Source: Melieria omissa
Lineage: Eukaryota; Arthropoda; Insecta; Diptera; Ulidiidae
Direction: 5' to 3'
Length of the DNA: 64,000 bases
NCBI GenBank assembly: GCA_963971225.1
Contig: OZ020267.1
Span: 107,161,892 to 107,225,891 of the forward strand
Under the pieces are notes generated by a model. That model ran no database searches and was not told the DNA's origin. It saw nothing but the letters and a program-made list of their open reading frames with translations. Positions within the stretch are counted from its first letter, which is position 1; each line of letters opens with the position of its first letter. The translations under genes were made by a program, and so were the position numbers. This document shows, in pieces, positions 35,200-46,830 of this stretch.

Positions 35200-36250
35200 C
35201 TTGTAGCTCTGCCTATTCAAATGGTTTCAGAGTATTTCTCAACATTTGTTGATTCGGATCACCTTATAACAACCACTGAGTATATTTGACTTCAGCTTAA
35301 CGATCTTAATCTAAGATCGTTGGTAGTGATTTAGCACTTAAAATGTTTGTTCCGAACCATGAAACAACATACTCAAAATTTGCCATTTAAAATGGTTTTA
35401 GCACACCTTTCATTATTCGCTTATTTACGAGTATATCACCTTACAACAACTGCTAATTACATTTGACTTTAGATAATCGAATCAAAGCTCATTTGTTCGA
35501 ATCATTCTAAATCTTCCCCGAATGTTTGAACAACAAGTGGTCTAAATAATGTGAACAGATCTGCTTCCTATTATCAGTCATTATATTGTTCAGATCAAAT
35601 ACGTTAAGCCCTCTAAATGAACCATTGAACGTCGTATGGTCTGAAACATACAGTAGTGTCTGCTTCGAATGACTTCACCGCTCTGGATCAGGATCTGAGA
35701 TATTTTCTTAAGAATCTAAATTTTAACAGATCAGCAGCATACAAATTTGACTGTTTAAGAGAGACTAAACCCCGTTTATCTATTGGATATCTTTCTGTAC
35801 AAACCATCTATAAATTATTCAACATTATATGTTTACAGGAACATTAAATAGTCATTATTTTAAGATCAAATAAAGTCCTCTACATTTAACCCTTCCACAT
35901 CATGTGGACTGAAATACTCATTAGAGATCATCGATGGCTTTTAAATAATCAAATGAAATCCACTACTCTGGAATCTCTGACATCTTTTCTTAAGAATCCA
36001 AATATTGATCTCTTAACAAATTTACTGTTTAATCGGATCGGATCTATTCATTAGTACTTGATATGACCCAATGGAACTCATTTGTTTCAATGATTCATTA
36101 AACGTTAATGGGTCTAAGACCATAAATTTCTGATCGTATTCCAGTATTCAACAATATTTAATATTCTACAATATGATTTGATGTATTCAACAACATTCAA
36201 TACAAACAATATATATTTCGTTCGGACTAGCATTTATAATCTGAACATTG
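35200..36250. repeat. highly degenerate duplications
   Basis: A block with CACCTTATAACAACCACTGAG then ATTTGACTTCAG (35216-35296) is repeated in decayed form at 35388-35474. A second block, with a TTTTCTTAAGAATC segment and a TTTGACTGTTTA segment (35636-35758), is repeated near 35898-36034. Spacing is about 175 and 270 bp. Many substitutions make this older than the neighbouring arrays. Confidence 0.5.
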
Positions 36251-36394
36251 TCCTTTTTGGGCTATAAAACAATATCTTCTCTTTATTTTTGAATAAAAGT
36301 TGGTATGAACCGATTGGCAGCAGTTTATCTGAGTTATCTATCATAGATTTAGCATTGAGATCTGCATCAATCTTATTCAGTCAACAATGCCCTT

Positions 36395-37270
36395 GTACAA
36401 GGAACAAGCAACAAGGCAGGAACAAGAACCACCAATATTTGAAGATGATCTTTCAATCATGTTGGATCAATCAAAATTTTCATAATGCTTGTTGTATCAG
36501 CAAAATATATTGAAGACAAATATACTAAACAGTTTCCTTATTAAAAAAGACTTCTGTCAGAAGGCACAAGAACCACCAATGTTTCAAGATGATCTTTCAA
36601 TCATGTTGGAACAATCAAAATTTTCATAATGCTTGATGTATAAAAAAAATGTACTGAAGCCAAATATACCAAACAGTTTCCTTATTAAAAAAGACTTCTA
36701 TCAGAAGTCACAAGAACCACCAATATTTGAAGCTGATCTTTCAATCATGTTGGATCAATCAACATTTTCATAAAGCTTGTTGTATCAACAAAATATAATG
36801 AAGCCAAACATGCTACACAGTTTCCTTATTAAAAAAGACTTCTATCAGAAGTCACAAGAACCACCAATATTTGAAGATGATCTTCCAATCATGTTGGATC
36901 AATCAACATTTTCATAACGCTTGTTGTATCAGCAAAATATACTGAAGCCAAATATACTGAATAGTTTCCTTATTAAGAAAGACTTCTGTTAGAAGGCGCA
37001 AGAACCACCAATATTTGAAGCCGATCTTTTAATCATGTTGGATCAATCAAAATTTTCATAACGCTTGTTGTATCACCAAAATATGCTGAAACCAAATATA
37101 CTAAACAGTTTCCTTATTAAAAAAGACTTCTGTCAGAAGGCACAAGAACCACCAATATTTGAAGATGATCTTTCAATCATGTCGAATCAATCAACATTTT
37201 CATAATGCTTGTTGTCTCAGCATTTTTCAAATATGCTAAACAATCTTCTTGTCAAAAATTACTTTTGTCA
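36395..37270. repeat. 144-bp tandem array, six copies
   Basis: AAGAACCACCAAT lies at 36424, 36568, 36712, 36856, 37000 and 37144, five consecutive steps of exactly 144 bp. Each unit also carries GATCTTTCAATCATGTTGGA, TTTTCATAATGCTTGTTGTA and CAGTTTCCTTATTAAAAAAG. Units differ by scattered substitutions with almost no indels. Confidence 0.95.
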
Positions 37271-38880
37271 AATTGAAAATATCAAATAGCAAGAAAATTA
37301 AACCTCAAATAAACACAATATTAGTCGAATATTTTATTAGTCCAAGACATTGACATGTATAAAAAATTGTCTTTAATAAAAATTACCAACAAATGGAGCC
37401 TTTAATTATTTCATTTTGTATCCAAATTTCACCCATAATTATTGTAATTTTAATTCCACTATAATATTGAAGCAATTTGTTACAAAAAAAATTGTATTTA
37501 TTGAAGGCATAGTTGTGAGACCGTTTGTCGGAATATTTACTCACATTGTCGTTATTGACAAGTGTCCACAACTCATTGTATGGAGGCAATCATTAGCGCG
37601 ACCATTTAATGTGATTACAATATGAAGATAATTTGAAATAATTGCAACAATTACGCACTACACAAACTGGCAACCGGCAACTAAACAAATACAAAACGTC
37701 TGCTTTACGCTGGCAACTGAATACTAGTCTGAAGTGCCGGTTCAAGTGTCGGAATGCGACGCATTGTTAGTAGGGGACTTCACACTTTCGAAATAAATAA
37801 TTGACGTTGTATTCATGGACTATGACAAAAATGTTCTACATCTCTTATCATTACATGGATTATTCAACTGTTGAAAAGGACTACATAGTTGTCCATGTCT
37901 TGTTCGATTTGTCGGTCCATTAGCATGTGAACTACGCTACAATAAAGTACTTCGTATGTATGTGTATTTTGTACTCCACTGCGGTGTTGTCATCACCCGA
38001 AAGCATGAGAGGCGCAGCCACGCTTTACAGGTAAGCAAAGCCATAAAAAACGCCAATGAAAACGCAGCAAAATCGAAAACCAAAAGAGAAGATGAAAAAG
38101 TAAGACAGCAATTGAATGGCAAACCGAAAAAAGGCCCAACGCAACATAATCCATTGTCATATCAATTGTTGACAACAACAACAATAACAACAACACCAAC
38201 ATAAACGACGTTGACGACAAGTTGGAGATATCACCAACGCAAGTAGTCAGTAGTCAGTCAGTCAGTCAGTCAGCCAACCATTCAACTTGCAATTGAAGTT
38301 TAAAAATAATATCTACAATAAAATACCGCTACAGCAACAACAACATTTATACAAAATTCAAGTTGAAAAAATAACATAAATAAATAAATGCCAACCACAA
38401 CTCAACAAGGTAAAAGTCAATATTGACTTAACTGTTGGCTGGCTGGTTGGTTGGTTGGTTGGTTGGTTTGTCGGTTGGGTATTTGTGGTGACTGCGGTAC
38501 TGTGCTGGTTGCTGTTGCTACAATTGTTAAGTTTGCTGTTGGTGTTATTGTTATTGTCATGCATATTTTTATTGTGTATCGCGCTGCATTTTATTGAAAA
38601 TTACTCATTAGCAACACTTTGTACTTGGGATATGCGTACTTTTGCTTCCATCATTATTCGCTGCTTTTGGTAGACTATTGTTGTTGTTGTTGTTTTGGTT
38701 GCACTTGTGGTTGGGCTGGCACCTTGCCCAAGTACAGTAATGCAGGCAATGCAATGCCACATGCATATTCGAAATACACAAACAAATAATTCAATGAGGT
38801 TATAAGCGTTTTTGAAAAAAACAAAGTAAATGAGGTTTACGAGCTCAAGAACCTATTTCCGGAATATCCAAGTTTTAAGC
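37271..38880. other. gene-free stretch
   Basis: No gene recognised. A CAGT run lies at about 38254-38274 and a GGTT run at about 38436-38468. CAA-rich (38170-38200) and TTG-rich (38510-38560) segments follow each other. Confidence 0.5.
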
Positions 38881-39930
38881 CAATGGGAAAAGAGAAACAG
38901 AGAAATCCATGTGAGTATCACACAGAGAAGGATGTCTGTCTAGGTTAAGTTAGATTCCCAACCAATCATGTCTAACTGTGATCGAGAGAGAGAGAGAAGA
39001 GATAGGTACATGTGAGTATCACAGAGAGAAGGATGTCTGTCTAGGTTAGGTTATATTTTAAACCAATCATTTATTACCGTCTGGGACGGAGAGACAGGGA
39101 GAGAGAGAAAGAAAATAAGTACATGTGAGTATAATAAAGAGAAACAGAGAGAGCTCTGTCTAGATTAGGTTAGATTTCAAACCACTAATGTCTAACTGTG
39201 TGTGATGGGAGGGTGAGAGAGAGAAGATAGGTATATGTGAGTATCATAGAGAGAAGGATCTCTGCCTAGATTTGGTAAGATTTTAAACCAATCATAAATT
39301 ACCGTCTGTGATGGAGAGACAGGGAGAGAGAGTGAGAGAAGATAAGTACATGTGAGTATCACAGAGAGAAACAGAGAGAGCTCTGTCTAGGTAAGGTTAG
39401 ATTTTAAAGCAGTCATGTCTGACTGTCTGTGATATGGAGAGAGAGAAGATAAGCACATCTGAGTATCACAGAGAGAAGGATGTCTGTCTAGGTTAGGTTA
39501 CATTTTAAACCAATCATGTGTAACTGTCTGTGATCTAGAGAGAGAGAGAATAAGTACATGTGGGCATTACAGACAGAAGGTTCTCTATCTACTTACTTAG
39601 GTTAGGTTGTATCCAAGTTTTAAACCAATATAACTGTCTATGATGGGAAAAGAAAAACGGAGAAGTACATCTGAGTATCATAGACAGTAGCATCTCTGTC
39701 TAGATTAGGTTAGATTTTAAAGCAATCGTGTATAACTGTCTGTTATGGAGAGGGAGAGAAAGAGAAGATAGGTACATGCGAGTATCATAGAGAACAGGAT
39801 CTCTGTTTAGGTTAGGTTAGGTTAGATTTTAACCCAGCCATGTATAACTGTCTGTGATAAGGAGAGAGAGCATAAGTACATGAGCGCAGCATAGACAGAA
39901 GGTTCTGTGTCTTCTTAGATTAAGTTAGGT
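38881..39930. repeat. about 110-bp GA-rich tandem array
   Basis: GTGAGTATCACAGAGAGAAG or variants occur near 38911, 39012, 39125, 39237, 39352, 39459 and further, decayed, to about 39780 (steps about 101-115 bp). Each unit has a GTCTAGGTTAGGTTAGATTT segment, AACCAATCATG, AACTGTCTGTGAT and a variable GAGAGA run, which explains the length differences. About nine copies. Confidence 0.88.
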
Positions 39931-40971
39931 TAGATAGGCTGCTTGCCAATTGCTCAAGTACATTCGGAGACCTCTGAGGGCCATTGTGATACCAAGAGAG
40001 AGTCCTTCTTATGCGGTGTTCGGTAATGGTTGAACCCAACCTGAGGCTTCGGGTGAATCTAACGATATCTCCCAATGATTTTCTACTTAAATCCTCGTTA
40101 CTTAGTTAGAATTATAGTGGCAAGAGAATCGCTTGTGAAAAAAGAGATCCAAGGGGCTAGAATAAAGCCGAGAGAAAGAGTCGTATGAGTGAAAAAGAAA
40201 TAGAACTATTTATGTATATCTTGCAGAGAGAGTCAGAACTGCTTCTATATTTTACTAAAGCGAGAATGAGAGACAACGTGTAAGAATTCTGCTAAAAAAT
40301 AAGGATGAGAAAAAAACAGAGATAAAGTTTGCTTCAAGACCCGATAGCTCAAAAGTTAATTAGTCGGAAAATATAGAGCCTGAAAGAATTATTTTATATG
40401 AAGTGAGAAAAAAACGCAAAAGAGGAAGAGTCTCGAAATATAGACTCTGTGAAAGAAATAAGGCATTGAGCGTTGCGAGATAGCAAGATGTATAAATAGA
40501 GAGTTGGGAGATGTGGAAAAAATATAAAAATGTTGAAGCAAGAGATAGGAATATTAGATATGGTGAGGTGATATTGGCGAAGGTGAGAGTTAGAGAAGTA
40601 TATACCTCAGTAGTATACTTCATAGAGATCCGACTAATTAGTAGTCTAAATATTACAATGGCAGTGAAGTTATACAATTGCAACTAATATACAATACAAG
40701 CAATTTTCATTCGACATAACAAGATGGGAGATAGTGAGTAGCTCGAAAAAATCACCCGACCCAGATAAAAATGGGAAAATTTGAGGCCAATAAAATAGTG
40801 TGAGCGGAAAAGAAGATGCCACAAATGGATGAGAAGAGAATAAAGTGTTGTAAACAGAAACATTCCTCCGATACCTGACTCGAGTCTTATCTGGGAAAGA
40901 TGAATCATAGAACTTGCAGTCTGTCTCATCAGAATCAGTCGTCTTTTCTCCACTATCAACCTGAAGCCTCC
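39931..40971. other. purine-rich gene-free stretch
   Basis: The 39931-40090 part looks like a dispersed repeat with a GTTAGGTTAGATAGGCTGC head. The 40090-40660 part is rich in GAGA/AAAG. Minus-strand frames at 40360-41038 lack known motifs. No gene called. Confidence 0.45.
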
Positions 40972-41056
40972 TTAACCCTTTCCGACATGAAAATAAACCC
41001 GTTCTGTATGAATTGTATGGGTCCAATATATTGGACATTGTAACTGAAAGGGTTAA
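40972..41056. mobile_element. 85-bp piggyBac-like MITE
   Basis: Flanked by TTAA at both ends, with perfect 11-bp inverted ends TTAACCCTTTC / GAAAGGGTTAA. TTAA targets and CCCTTT-type ends are typical of piggyBac-derived MITEs. The element contains a perfect 16-bp palindrome, GTCCAATATATTGGAC, at 41021-41036. It has no coding capacity. The small size and single copy in the window leave room for chance. Confidence 0.6.
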
Positions 41057-41790
41057 CTCATAAGAACGGCAATCGATTCAGTATTTAGCGATTCAGTGTT
41101 CGGTGAAATTTCCGCCTGCTTAGCCGTTGCCAACTGTGTCCACACGATTGTCAGTCATTCGTCATGCGAGTAGCTGGTGGTTTTTTTTTCACCACACATA
41201 TACTTTTTTTTCTTGCAACTGTCAATTGAATTGAGGTCAGTTAAAAATACACAAAAAACCTATCAACAATAAGAAAACAACACAAAAAAACTGCAAAAAC
41301 AACAACAATAATAAAGAATACAATGAGCAGAAAAAGATGTGCCTGATTATGACTTCTTATGCTGGTGCAAAAATAAAAATAAAACTACCGACACACAGAA
41401 CAACGAAAACATCAGCATTGTTGGCAATTTGTATGAAAATTATGAATTGTGCCGCTAAATAAACAACAAAATGTTGGCTCAAACACGACGTGTGGGCAAA
41501 AAAAAAAAAACCAAGCTCATATCAGCAGCGGCTGTTGTTGTTATTGTACCGAGTACAAATATCGCACGCGCAAAAAAACGGGCATTTTTATACATAAAAA
41601 ACGCCGCAAACGCGCACTTGGCTTACAACAACAACAACAGCAGCAAGATACATTAACATCTCATCATTGCGCACTGCGCCCAGCCAACCAAATTCACACT
41701 AATCGTGATCTGTGCGTCAGGCATGACTGACCCGTTCGTTCATATGAACGGCGTACGCGCAGTCGTGCGTTTCACACGAGCGTTTCTAAA
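41057..41790. other. gene-free stretch
   Basis: No gene recognised. A CAA/CAG-rich part near 41622-41645 and 41500-41560 keeps short lysine- and threonine-rich frames open. Confidence 0.45.
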
Positions 41791-43460
41791 AAACTAAAGT
41801 TAAAATTTAAAATTTTAAAAACAATCTTTTAATAAAAGAAATTATTTCGATTTTTATTAGTCAAAAAAATTATTAAAATTTTGTTTTTAATTTATTTCTT
41901 CTGTTTTAAAATTTTTTAATTTTTTTTGTATTAAAACGTTTAGGAGTTTGCAGTTTTGTTCCACTCATTAATTTGTTTGTGTTTTGTTTATTTATTCTTA
42001 CGTTTTTTTTTATTTTTTTATATAATTTTTATGAGTCGTTATTTTTCTGTATTATTATTTTTTATTAATTTTTTTATTATTTTATTTATTTTTTTATTAT
42101 TATTTTATTTTTTTAATTATGTTTTTATTGATTACTAATTATTTATTACTAAGTATATTTTTGTTACTGATATTTTTTTAATTTTATATTATTATTTTTT
42201 TTTTAATTTTTTTCTTGTTTCTTATGAGATTACAGTGTATATGTATATTTTGTTTCATTATTTTTGTATTGAACACTTTACATTATTTTCAAGTTGATAA
42301 TTTTGTATTACTTTTGTACTTATAATGTTTTTTTTCAGTATTGATAACAATTTGATTTATACAAATTTTGTATTTATTATCTTTGTTTTTTTTTGTATCA
42401 TTTTTAAACTTTTTATTTGTTATTTGTATACATTTCTTTTATATTTTCTTATTTTATATTTTCTTTACTTATTCTTGTTCTTGTTTTTTATGTTTTATTA
42501 TTTCTTTTTTATTAATTTTTATTTTTTTTATATATTTTTTTAATTACTATTACTTTTATTTGTTTCGTTATTTTTTTAATTATTATTATTATTATTATTT
42601 TTTTTAATTTCGTGTTTTTTTGTTTATAATTTTTTAATTTATTATAATTTTTTTTCATTATATGTGATATTACTTTTATTGTTAATTTTTTTTATTTGTT
42701 AAATATTTATTAATATTTATTTGTTTATTTGTCCATTATTTTATGTCTCTTTTACTTTTGTGTTTTTTTATTTATAATTTTTAAATTTATTATTAATCTT
42801 TTTTTATATTTTTTATATGTGATATAACTTTTATTGTTATAATTTTTATTTTGTTTTAATATTTATTAATATTTTTTTGTTTATTTTTCCATTATTTAAT
42901 GTTTTTTTTACTTTTGTGTTTTTTTTATTTATACTTTTTTAATTTATTATTATTTTTTTTTTATTTATTATATATGATATAAAATGTATTGTTATAATTT
43001 TTATTTTGTTTTAATATTTTTTAATACTTTTTTTGGGTTATTTATCCATTATTTTATACGTTTATAATTTTTTTTAGTAATTTTTTTATTTATAATTCAT
43101 TAATTAATTATTTTTTAGGTTTTTGTTTTCGATTTATTATTGGTAAGTTTCTTTATTTTTTAATTTTTGATTCAAAATAATTTTTAATGAATGTGTAAAC
43201 ACTTTTTCTTTACTTGCCACTTTATTTCTGTATTTTTATTATTTTTTTATACATTATTTTTTATGAATTATTTCTGTTCTTATTATTATTTATTATTTTG
43301 TATTATTAATTACTATTGACTTTTATTTTTTATTAATTTATTTTAATTATTTTTATATATTTTTTTAAATTATTTTTTATATTATTATTTTTTTATATTT
43401 ATTTTTAAGTTTTTTCAAGTTTTTATGAATTAAAACACTACGTCTTTTACTGCATTTTTA
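41791..43460. other. 1.7-kb T-rich low-complexity tract
   Basis: Extreme T bias on the plus strand, built of TTTATT, TTATTATT and TTTTT runs. A weak repeat of a TTTTTATTTATAATTTTTTAA then TTATATGTGATATAACTTTTA theme occurs near 42600-42670, 42770-42835 and 42915-42990. Frames here encode only Phe/Ile/Leu/Tyr strings and are not genes. Confidence 0.75.
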
Positions 43461-45189
43461 GTTATTTCCTGTTAATAAATATTTTCCATTGCCAATTAAA
43501 AAGGATAGTTTATAAAATTGCACCACTTACTAGGTGCAGATGTTGTTTTTTTATTGTTGTATCTGTATTTTGCCAAAATAGAGTACCTACGCACTTTTTT
43601 CCAGCTGCACACAATTATTGTACATTTTGGTATTTTTGTTCCTTTTTTATTTCGCGCGTACGCGTTCTGTTTGCCAACGAGCTATGTGGGACGTTCATTC
43701 GCTTTTTTATTGTTGTTGATTTAGATTTTTTATATTTTTGCGCCATTTCTATTTTACTTATTTCAAAGTTTTTGGCGTGTTTCATGCGCTGTTCAATGCT
43801 TTTTATGAATCATTTGATCGTTAACAGCAAAGTGTTGTTGCTTCTATTTGGGAATTTTTATTTGTTTTGCACTGCGCACAAAATGTGACAAGGTGTCACA
43901 TACAATGCCTAAAACAGTGAAAACGATTTGGGTTTAGGCGCTAGTAGAAGTTTCAGGATTTTTTTCAAGCTTTTAGGGTAAAGAAAATGCTTGAGACTAA
44001 AGTGAATCAAAAGGTTAAGAGTTGGGAAGGGAAAATATTCAGACAAGTTTATTATTTCGCTCCATAGGCGAATACAAAATCATTGAAGATATTTTCCAAA
44101 CTTTTCCACCCCCAACAACTTGCATTTCAATTCAATTTCTGCAAGTTTGTTTCCCCCATTTTCTTGCCCACACCATACACCGCACTAATCCATCTCTGAC
44201 CATATCACATAACTAAATCTTTTTCAGCGTCTCATGCCACATTACTCACACTCTGGTCCAGGAACAACGTCAATAGCAGCGCTTATCCCGTTATCACTAT
44301 CCCCAAATGCAGCAACACACACACACACACACAATGACGTGACCATATCTGTGCCATTACAAATATTGTAGCAAAATCTCAGCAACACGCCCACTCAACA
44401 ACAAACTGCAAACAAAAAAGACAAAAAAAATACGCACACAAAATATCGCCAACAAACTGACAACTATACAAAAGTGCCAACAACAATTTGCCTCAATCCA
44501 TTACAACAAAGCTTTCCACTGTCTGTCTTTTGGGTTGTCTTTCCGCTTTCATGTCTTTTGTGATTTTTCCGCTGCAAAGCTAAAAGCAATGCGTGATGCG
44601 GTGGCGAGGCGGGCGACTGTGTTGTATCGGTGCGTTGTCATCAGACTTTGGCGATAAGCAGCGCAGCACAATGCGAGCTGCGCTGTGTTGTTTTTAATGG
44701 TTTCAAATGTTTTTTACGATTCCGATTGTTGTCAATTTAACGCTGTCGAAGCGAGACGCAAAGCGTGAATGTGCAGCAAAGCAGCGTAAAAAAGTAAAAG
44801 AAAGCCAAGAAGCAGGCAAAGACTTTAAGAGCAAAGCAGTGAGAAGACTGCCGGATTTGATGCTTGGGGTAGAAATGCATAGAAGCAGCAAGTAAATCTT
44901 TGAGGATTTATGGATTTTCAGAAAAAATTTAACCAAGTATGCTTCATGAAGATCTACGGCTTGTTTATGGAATAAGTGGTGTTGAAAATAGTTCTTTTTG
45001 GAAAAGGAAGTGAAGCCAGCAGATCTATGAAATAGACAAATAATATAGCACTTTTCATACATTAGGTTATTAATTCGAGTAGATCATGGGTCCACAGTTC
45101 ACAGATCATGGGTCAGTTATAGTTTGAATTAAAAACAATACAATCGATTCGAAAGAACGTGTACAGAAAAGTCCCTACCACTACTTGGT
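43461..45189. other. gene-free stretch
   Basis: No gene recognised. A CA run lies at about 44313-44332 and CAA-rich sequence at 44390-44480. Frames at 44703-45062 (minus) and 44707-44895 (plus) overlap and match nothing known. Confidence 0.45.
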
Positions 45190-46830
45190 GGTATTATTGC
45201 CTATTGTGAGTGCGCTCTGTGAATACCAAGAGGAGCACATCCCTCTAACCGAGCTTTCTGTCAGTAGTCCAGTAGTCAAACCATTTCTTCTCGCAGAGGA
45301 ACTGATCTCATTTATTTTTGGTAGGTCTGCTAGGAAGCTTGTGTCGACTGTCGCTCTAAAAATTCACATAGAAAGTTATCTCTGTTAGATCTATGAGTAA
45401 CTTTGAGTCGATTGAAACTCTCTGTTTTTGTCTCTCACATCTCTTTTAGGGCTACTAGGAAGCTTTAGTCGACTGTCACTTTGAAAATTTACATAGAAAG
45501 TTATCTCTGTTATCTCTGTTAGATCTACGAGAAAGTATAAATCGACTGGAACTCTTTTTTCTTCTCTCTTTTATCTCTGTTAGAGCTGCTAGGAAGCTTG
45601 TGGCGACTATCACTTCGAAAATTTAGATAGAAAGTTATCTCTGTTAGATCTATGAGTAACGTTGAGTCGATGGAAACTCTCTTTTTTGTCTCTCACATCT
45701 CTTTTAGGGCTACTAGGAAGCTTGAGTCGACTTGTCACTTCGAAAATTTACAAAGAAAGTTATCTCTGTTATCTCTGTTAGATCTACGAGAAAGTATGAG
45801 TCGACTGAAACTCTTTTTTCTACTCTCTTTTATCTCTGTTAGAGCTGCTGGGAAGCTTTAGTCGACTGTCACTTTAGGAGTGGACACAGAAAGTTATCTC
45901 AGTTATCTCCGTTAGATCTACGAGGAAATGTCAGTCGATTGAAACTCTCTTCTCTGTTAGGGCTGCTAGGGAGCTTGACTTCAGAAATTCTCATAGAAAG
46001 TTATCTCTGTCAGATCTTTGAGTAAGTTTGAGTCGATTGAAACTCTCTTTTTTGTTTCTCTCATTTCTTTTTAGGATAGCTAGGAAATTTTAGTCGACTG
46101 TCACTTCGAAAATTTACATAGAAACTTATCTCTGTTAGATCTACGAGAAAGTATGAGTCGACTGAAACTCTTTTTTCTACTCTCTTTTATCTCTGTTAGA
46201 GCTGCTGGGAAGCTTTAGTCGACTGTCACTTTAGGAGTGGAGACAGAAAGTTATCTCAGTTATCTCTGTTAGATCTACGAGGAAACGTGAGTCGATTGAA
46301 ACTCTATTTTTGTTCTCTATTATCTCTGCTAAGTCTGCTAGGAAGCTTAGATCGGCTGTAACTCTAGACTTCGACATAGAATGTTACCTCTGTTATCTCT
46401 ATTAGATCCCCTAGAAAACTTGAGTTGACTGTCAGTTTCAGTTTCAGTCAAATTCACATAGAAAGTTACCTCTGATAGCTATATAAGCAAGCTTGAGTCG
46501 ACTGTTGTCTTAGAAATCGTCACAGAAAGTTTTTAATTGATTCCAGATTTTCTTCATCATGACAACTTTTACAAAGTACAAGTTAGATATAGTTTCCTTA
46601 AGCGCTCATACTGCAGATTCTTCAAAACCAAGAAGGATTGTTATTATTTTTTCTATCTTAAAGTGGTCATAATGACTTTAAGGCTTCACATCAACATAGA
46701 AAGTTATCTCTGTTAGGTCTGTGAGAAAGCTTTAGTCGAATGTAGCCTTGAAAATCAATATAGAAAGTTTTTAATTGATTCTACATCTTCTTTATCATTC
46801 CAACATTTACAGAGTATAAGTAGATATGTC
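45190..46830. repeat. tandem array with alternating 125- and 134-bp units
   Basis: GAAAGTTATCTCTGTTAGAT lies at 45371, 45496, 45630, 45755, 45889, 45996, 46121 and 46246, with decayed copies at about 46379, 46461 and 46700. Steps are 125, 134, 125, 134, 107, 125, 125 and 133 bp. The first four steps define a 259-bp dimer. In the longer units TTATCTCTG is duplicated, which adds 9 bp. Each unit also has a GTCGACTGTCACTT or GAGTCGATTGAAACTCT segment and a CTAGGAAGCTT segment. Confidence 0.9.
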
